From: an uncultured Eubacterium sp.
GTDB lineage: Bacteria > Bacillota > Clostridia > Lachnospirales > Lachnospiraceae
Direction of reading: 5' to 3'
DNA: 64,000 nucleotides
NCBI GenBank assembly: GCA_910589595.1
Contig: CAJUTM010000003.1
Span: 62,001-126,000, forward strand
Shown here: piece by piece, positions 60,891 through 64,000 of the stretch
How the letters are laid out: the number at the start of each line of letters is the position of its first letter
Numbering within the stretch: position 1 is the stretch's first letter
The notes under the pieces: model-generated
Databases searched by the model: none
What the model was told of the DNA's origin: nothing
The model's input: only the letters and a program-made list of their open reading frames with translations
Position numbers and translations under genes: made by a program

Positions 60891-61307
60891 TGCGGTGCGA
60901 ATGCCTTCGATTAACAGGGTTTCCGTGTATTTACTCTTCTCGGAGAGCGGAATGTCGTCCAGAGAAGTTCCGGCAACCAATTGTTTTTCAATTGTCTCCA
61001 GAGATGGTTTCACAAGCGGGTACATGGTTGTGACGGACTTATCTAAATTGACAAGAGACACGCTCTTAATCTGGTCAGCGTCTACGACAAGTTCCAGATT
61101 CAGCGTCGATTCGCCCAGTTTGACCTGTGAGGTATAAACGCCGGGAGCGTAAGTGCTGCCCGTTTGTTCCGTCTTGTTATCGTCGGATGATTTGGAGGGT
61201 AAAAACATAAAGACAAGCAGGAGAATGAGCAGGATACCGAGTCCTGCGAAGATTGCCGTATAAATTAATTCTTTTGTCTGGATGACAATGATTTTTGTTT
61301 TTGCCAT
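60861..61307 (-). CDS. Conserved small membrane-anchored protein, unknown function
   Basis: A 148-residue protein with one membrane segment (AIFAGLGILLILLLVFMFLP), a low-complexity linker and an outside domain with YAPGVYTSQVKLGESTLNLELVVDADQIKSVSLVNL. This looks like the FMN-binding-type fold of RnfG relatives, but without the SGAT-like attachment motif. The length and place beside addB suggest a Lachnospiraceae conserved gene. AGGAGGC lies about 8 bases upstream. Its last 30 bases overlap nadE on the other strand. Confidence 0.7.
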   Translation of the reverse strand: MAKTKIIVIQTKELIYTAIFAGLGILLILLLVFMFLPSKSSDDNKTEQTGSTYAPGVYTSQVKLGESTLNLELVVDADQIKSVSLVNLDKSVTTMYPLVKPSLETIEKQLVAGTSLDDIPLSEKSKYTETLLIEGIRTALDKAVTNTV

Positions 61308-61404
61308 GGAATAGCCTCCTTTGGTTTACCGTGGTAATGTGCTTATTGCTAATATATGAGCGGACAGGCGTAACTATGCGTGGTTTTTGAAAGGGGGACA
61401 GGCC

Positions 61405-64000
61405 GTGGCATTACAATTTATTACAGGGGCGTCGGGCAGTGGAAAAAGTACGGAATTGTATACCCGAATCCGCAAGGAAGCGGCGAAGAATCCGGATACG
61501 CAATACTTTTTTCTCGTTCCTGACCAGTTTACGCTCGAGACACAGCGCACGCTGGTAGAGCAGAATGACGGCAAGGGAATACTCAATATCGACGTCCTCA
61601 GTTTTCACCGGCTTGCATACCGTGCGTTTGAAGAGATTCCCGCCATGCGGAAGACCGTGTTGGAAGATATGGGGAAAATGATGCTTCTTCGCAAAGTATT
61701 CACGGAGCAAAAGAAGAATTTATTATACTTTAAGCGAGGCTTGCACCGGATTGGCTTTCTGGATGAGTGCAAGTCCTTTTTGTGCGAGCTGGCCCAATAT
61801 GCGATAAGCGATGATGACTTTGAGACAATGCTCTCTGCGGTAGGAAAAGACAGTCTCATGGGATTAAAACTCAGGGATATCCGCCTCATCTACCGGAAAT
61901 TCCAAGAGAAAACAGGGGATACCTATATGATGGCAGAAGAGCTGGTGCCGCAGTTGACCGGCATTGTGAGCAGTATGCAGAAGATAAGAGACAGTGTGAT
62001 TTGTCTGGATGGCTTTACCGGTTTTACGCCGACCCAGTATGAATTGCTGGGCGAATTGCTGTCCTGCTGTCGGGATATGTATGTGACGGTGACGACAGAT
62101 ATTGGCGGCAAACGCAGCCATGTCTTCCGGATTAGTTCGGAGACAGTTCGCCATCTGACGAGGAGGGCAGGTGAGCGGGGAGTATCCGTGTCGGCTCCGG
62201 TTTGCACGGGGAAAGGCCCCGAATACGTTCCCTACCGCGTTGCCGGCAATGAAGAACTTGCCTTTCTGGAAAGAAATCTCTTTTGCTTTAGTCCGCAGCA
62301 ATGGCTGTCCGAGCCGGAAAACGTAGCGGTTGTCCTGTGCCACAGGGAGTGGGATGAAGCCGCTTATGTGGCGAGAAAGATTTGGTGGATGGTGCAGGAG
62401 CAGGGATATCATTATGAAGATTTCGCCGTGGTGACGGCGAATATAGCCGCCTATGAGCAGGAATTGTCAAAAGAAATGCAGCGGTTTTCGATTCCCTATT
62501 TTATGGATTATAAAAAGAGTATAGGAGCCAATGCGATGGCAGAGTTCATCGTGGCGTTCTGCAATATGGCCGAGAAAGGGTTGGATTACGAGAGCACTTT
62601 CCGTTTTCTGCGCTGCGGATTGTCGCCGCTGACAAATGAGCAGACCGACCTTCTGGAAAATTATGTGCTGGCGCAGGGGCGTCGGGGATTGGCGGCGTAT
62701 CAGCAGGAGTGGCAGCGGGATGTGAGACATTTGGACTTAATTGAGATAAATGAATACCGCCAGACTTTTCTGAATGCGGTGGAAGAGACGTTGCTGGCGC
62801 TGCAGGGCGGCAAAAAGACCGTCCGCGATTTTACGACAATACTGTATCAGTTATTGCTGAAAAATAACGTCTACGACAGACTGCGGGAAAAAAGCAGGCA
62901 GTTTGAGAAAGACGGACAGATAATTTTTGCCAGCGAGTACCGCGGAATCTACCGCCTGATGATGAATCTGCTGGATGAGCTGGTAGAATTGATGGGCTCG
63001 GAAACAGTGACTTTCCACGAATACGCAGAGTTGCTGGGAGCCGGTATTTCTGAGGGATTGGTCGGCTTCATTCCGCCCGCTTCCCACGAGGTTGTCATAG
63101 GCGATGTGCGCCGTACCCGATTGAAAAACGTAAAAGTGCTGTTCTTTCTCGGGGTAAATGACGACTGCATTCCCAAAAGCGCTGGAGCGCCGGGGATATT
63201 GTCGGAGACGGAGAGAAGAAAGCTTGCTGCGGCGGGAGTGCAATTGTCCGAGGAAGCGGAGAAAGAAGCTTATACGGAGCAGTTTTATCTGTATCTGGCG
63301 CTGACGAAAGCTTCTGACAAAGTGATATTGACGTATTCTGCCATGAGCGCTGACGGAACGAGCAAACGTCCAGCCTATCTGCTTGATAAGATACGGAGCC
63401 TCTACCCGAAACTGGCGGTGCAGTGGGAGGAGCAGGAGCAGTCGCTGCATAAAATTCTCGGCAGTGACGCCGGAAAATCCTATTTGCTCCGCCATCTGGC
63501 GGACGGAACATACAGAGAAGACGATATATGGTGGGAAATCGCCTCTTTTTATGAAAAGCAACAGTCGGGCCTGTTAAGAAGATGGCTGGATATCCGGCAG
63601 GAGAGCAAAGGGAAAACACCGCTTCGCAAAGAGGCGGCAGAGCGTTTGTACGGAAAGATGATGGGGGGAAGTGTCACGCGTCTGGAGCAGTTTGTAAAAT
63701 GCCCGTATGCCCATTTTGTCCGCTACGGTCTGTGTTTAGAAGAAAGGGAGCGTTTTGAAATCAGCGGCGTAGACCACGGAAACATCTTTCATAAGTCGTT
63801 AGAGAATTTTTCGCATGAATTGGAGAGGGCAGGGAAAGAATGGCAGGATTTAACCGAAGAGGAAGCGAGACAGCTAGCCCGCAAGAGTATTGATTATGCG
63901 ACGGAGCGCTATGAGGGCAGGAAATATTTCCAGTCGAAACGCACGGAATTTATGCTGCGCCGTCTGAAAAATGAACTGGTTCACTCGGTATGGGCGATGT
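61405..64000 (+). CDS. addB: AddB, helicase-nuclease subunit of AddAB (3' end outside window)
   Basis: The frame begins with GTG 61405, 8 bases after AAGGGGG, and is still open at the window end, about 865 codons. AddB with AddA processes double-strand breaks for RecA. Walker A is GASGSGKST near residue 8. Then come FFLVPDQFTLETQRTL, LDGFTGFTPTQYELL and, near the visible end, VTRLEQFVKCPYAHFVRYGL, whose cysteine is the first of the four iron-sulfur ligands of the nuclease domain. The rest of the domain and addA should follow downstream. Confidence 0.93.
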   Translation, partial: MALQFITGASGSGKSTELYTRIRKEAAKNPDTQYFFLVPDQFTLETQRTLVEQNDGKGILNIDVLSFHRLAYRAFEEIPAMRKTVLEDMGKMMLLRKVFTEQKKNLLYFKRGLHRIGFLDECKSFLCELAQYAISDDDFETMLSAVGKDSLMGLKLRDIRLIYRKFQEKTGDTYMMAEELVPQLTGIVSSMQKIRDSVICLDGFTGFTPTQYELLGELLSCCRDMYVTVTTDIGGKRSHVFRISSETVRHLTRRAGERGVSVSAPVCTGKGPEYVPYRVAGNEELAFLERNLFCFSPQQWLSEPENVAVVLCHREWDEAAYVARKIWWMVQEQGYHYEDFAVVTANIAAYEQELSKEMQRFSIPYFMDYKKSIGANAMAEFIVAFCNMAEKGLDYESTFRFLRCGLSPLTNEQTDLLENYVLAQGRRGLAAYQQEWQRDVRHLDLIEINEYRQTFLNAVEETLLALQGGKKTVRDFTTILYQLLLKNNVYDRLREKSRQFEKDGQIIFASEYRGIYRLMMNLLDELVELMGSETVTFHEYAELLGAGISEGLVGFIPPASHEVVIGDVRRTRLKNVKVLFFLGVNDDCIPKSAGAPGILSETERRKLAAAGVQLSEEAEKEAYTEQFYLYLALTKASDKVILTYSAMSADGTSKRPAYLLDKIRSLYPKLAVQWEEQEQSLHKILGSDAGKSYLLRHLADGTYREDDIWWEIASFYEKQQSGLLRRWLDIRQESKGKTPLRKEAAERLYGKMMGGSVTRLEQFVKCPYAHFVRYGLCLEERERFEISGVDHGNIFHKSLENFSHELERAGKEWQDLTEEEARQLARKSIDYATERYEGRKYFQSKRTEFMLRRLKNELVHSVWAM

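Overview
The window comes from a spore-forming, obligately anaerobic Clostridia chromosome, most likely a xylan-degrading gut Lachnospiraceae. This is inferred from the gene content: a group B-type [FeFe] hydrogenase, an Rnf complex in the order C-D-G-E-A-B, mfd followed by a lipoprotein foldase, AddB, the GlgC/GlgD pair, SpoVG and SpoIIID, and several secreted or intracellular xylan-degrading enzymes. No species can be named from the sequence alone.

Layout. 1-5.9 kb: end of a GGDEF protein, [FeFe] hydrogenase, a glycosyltransferase and a class A penicillin-binding protein. 6-12 kb: a frameshifted LysR regulator, two PLP-dependent sulfur amino acid enzymes, the PLP synthase genes pdxST, and cysK on its own strong promoter. 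12-17 kb, minus strand: prs, a DnaI-like helicase loader, a DnaD/DnaB-like replication protein, and murC. 17-31.5 kb: glgCD, spoVG, pth, mfd, foldase, malQ, then tmcAL and an SGNH hydrolase on the minus strand, an Hpt protein with an HD-GYP response regulator, and ilvE. 31.5-40.6 kb: a structured intergenic element, GH39 beta-xylosidase, an ABC-class ATPase, L-lactate dehydrogenase, a Na/Pi cotransporter and a large GH10 xylanase. 46.8-64 kb: a second GH10 xylanase, rnfCDGEAB, a DUF1349/AraC pair, a Big_2 protein, a two-component system, a 6S-like RNA, nadE, a small membrane protein and the start of addB.

The most interesting region is 40.7-46.7 kb. The sporulation regulator gene spoIIID is cut in two. 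Codons 1-48 lie at 40717-40860 and the remaining 48 codons lie at 46520-46666. Between them is a 5,659-bp recombinase-bearing element bounded by a perfect 21-bp direct repeat that is in frame in both halves (seven codons, T42-T48). Joining the halves across one repeat copy gives a continuous 96-residue SpoIIID. The element carries a 510-residue large serine recombinase of the SpoIVCA/skin type, two small ORFs just upstream of it, a nucleotidyltransferase/HEPN pair, a TraX-like membrane protein, a ribbon-helix-helix protein and decayed remnants (an LRR surface protein and an AAA15-type ATPase). Joining the element ends in silico gives a good attP: two 17-bp inverted arms matching at 12 of 17 positions around a central CA. 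Sequences resembling mother-cell sigma-E promoters lie before spoIIID itself and, as a duplicated motif, before both the small ORFs and the recombinase. Together these suggest a skin-like, developmentally excised element in a gene other than sigK. I do not know of a described case in spoIIID, but I could not search.

The remaining genes are mostly ordinary housekeeping and central metabolism: fermentation and ion-motive energy conservation (hydrogenase, Rnf, Ldh), glycogen turnover (GlgCD, MalQ), cysteine and PLP metabolism, cell wall (PBP1A, MurC), DNA repair (Mfd, AddB) and xylan use (GH10, GH10, GH39). Intergenic stretches over 300 bases are covered at 15460-15799, 31507-31809 and 58627-58937; other shorter gaps are covered by the promoter and terminator entries where a signal is visible.
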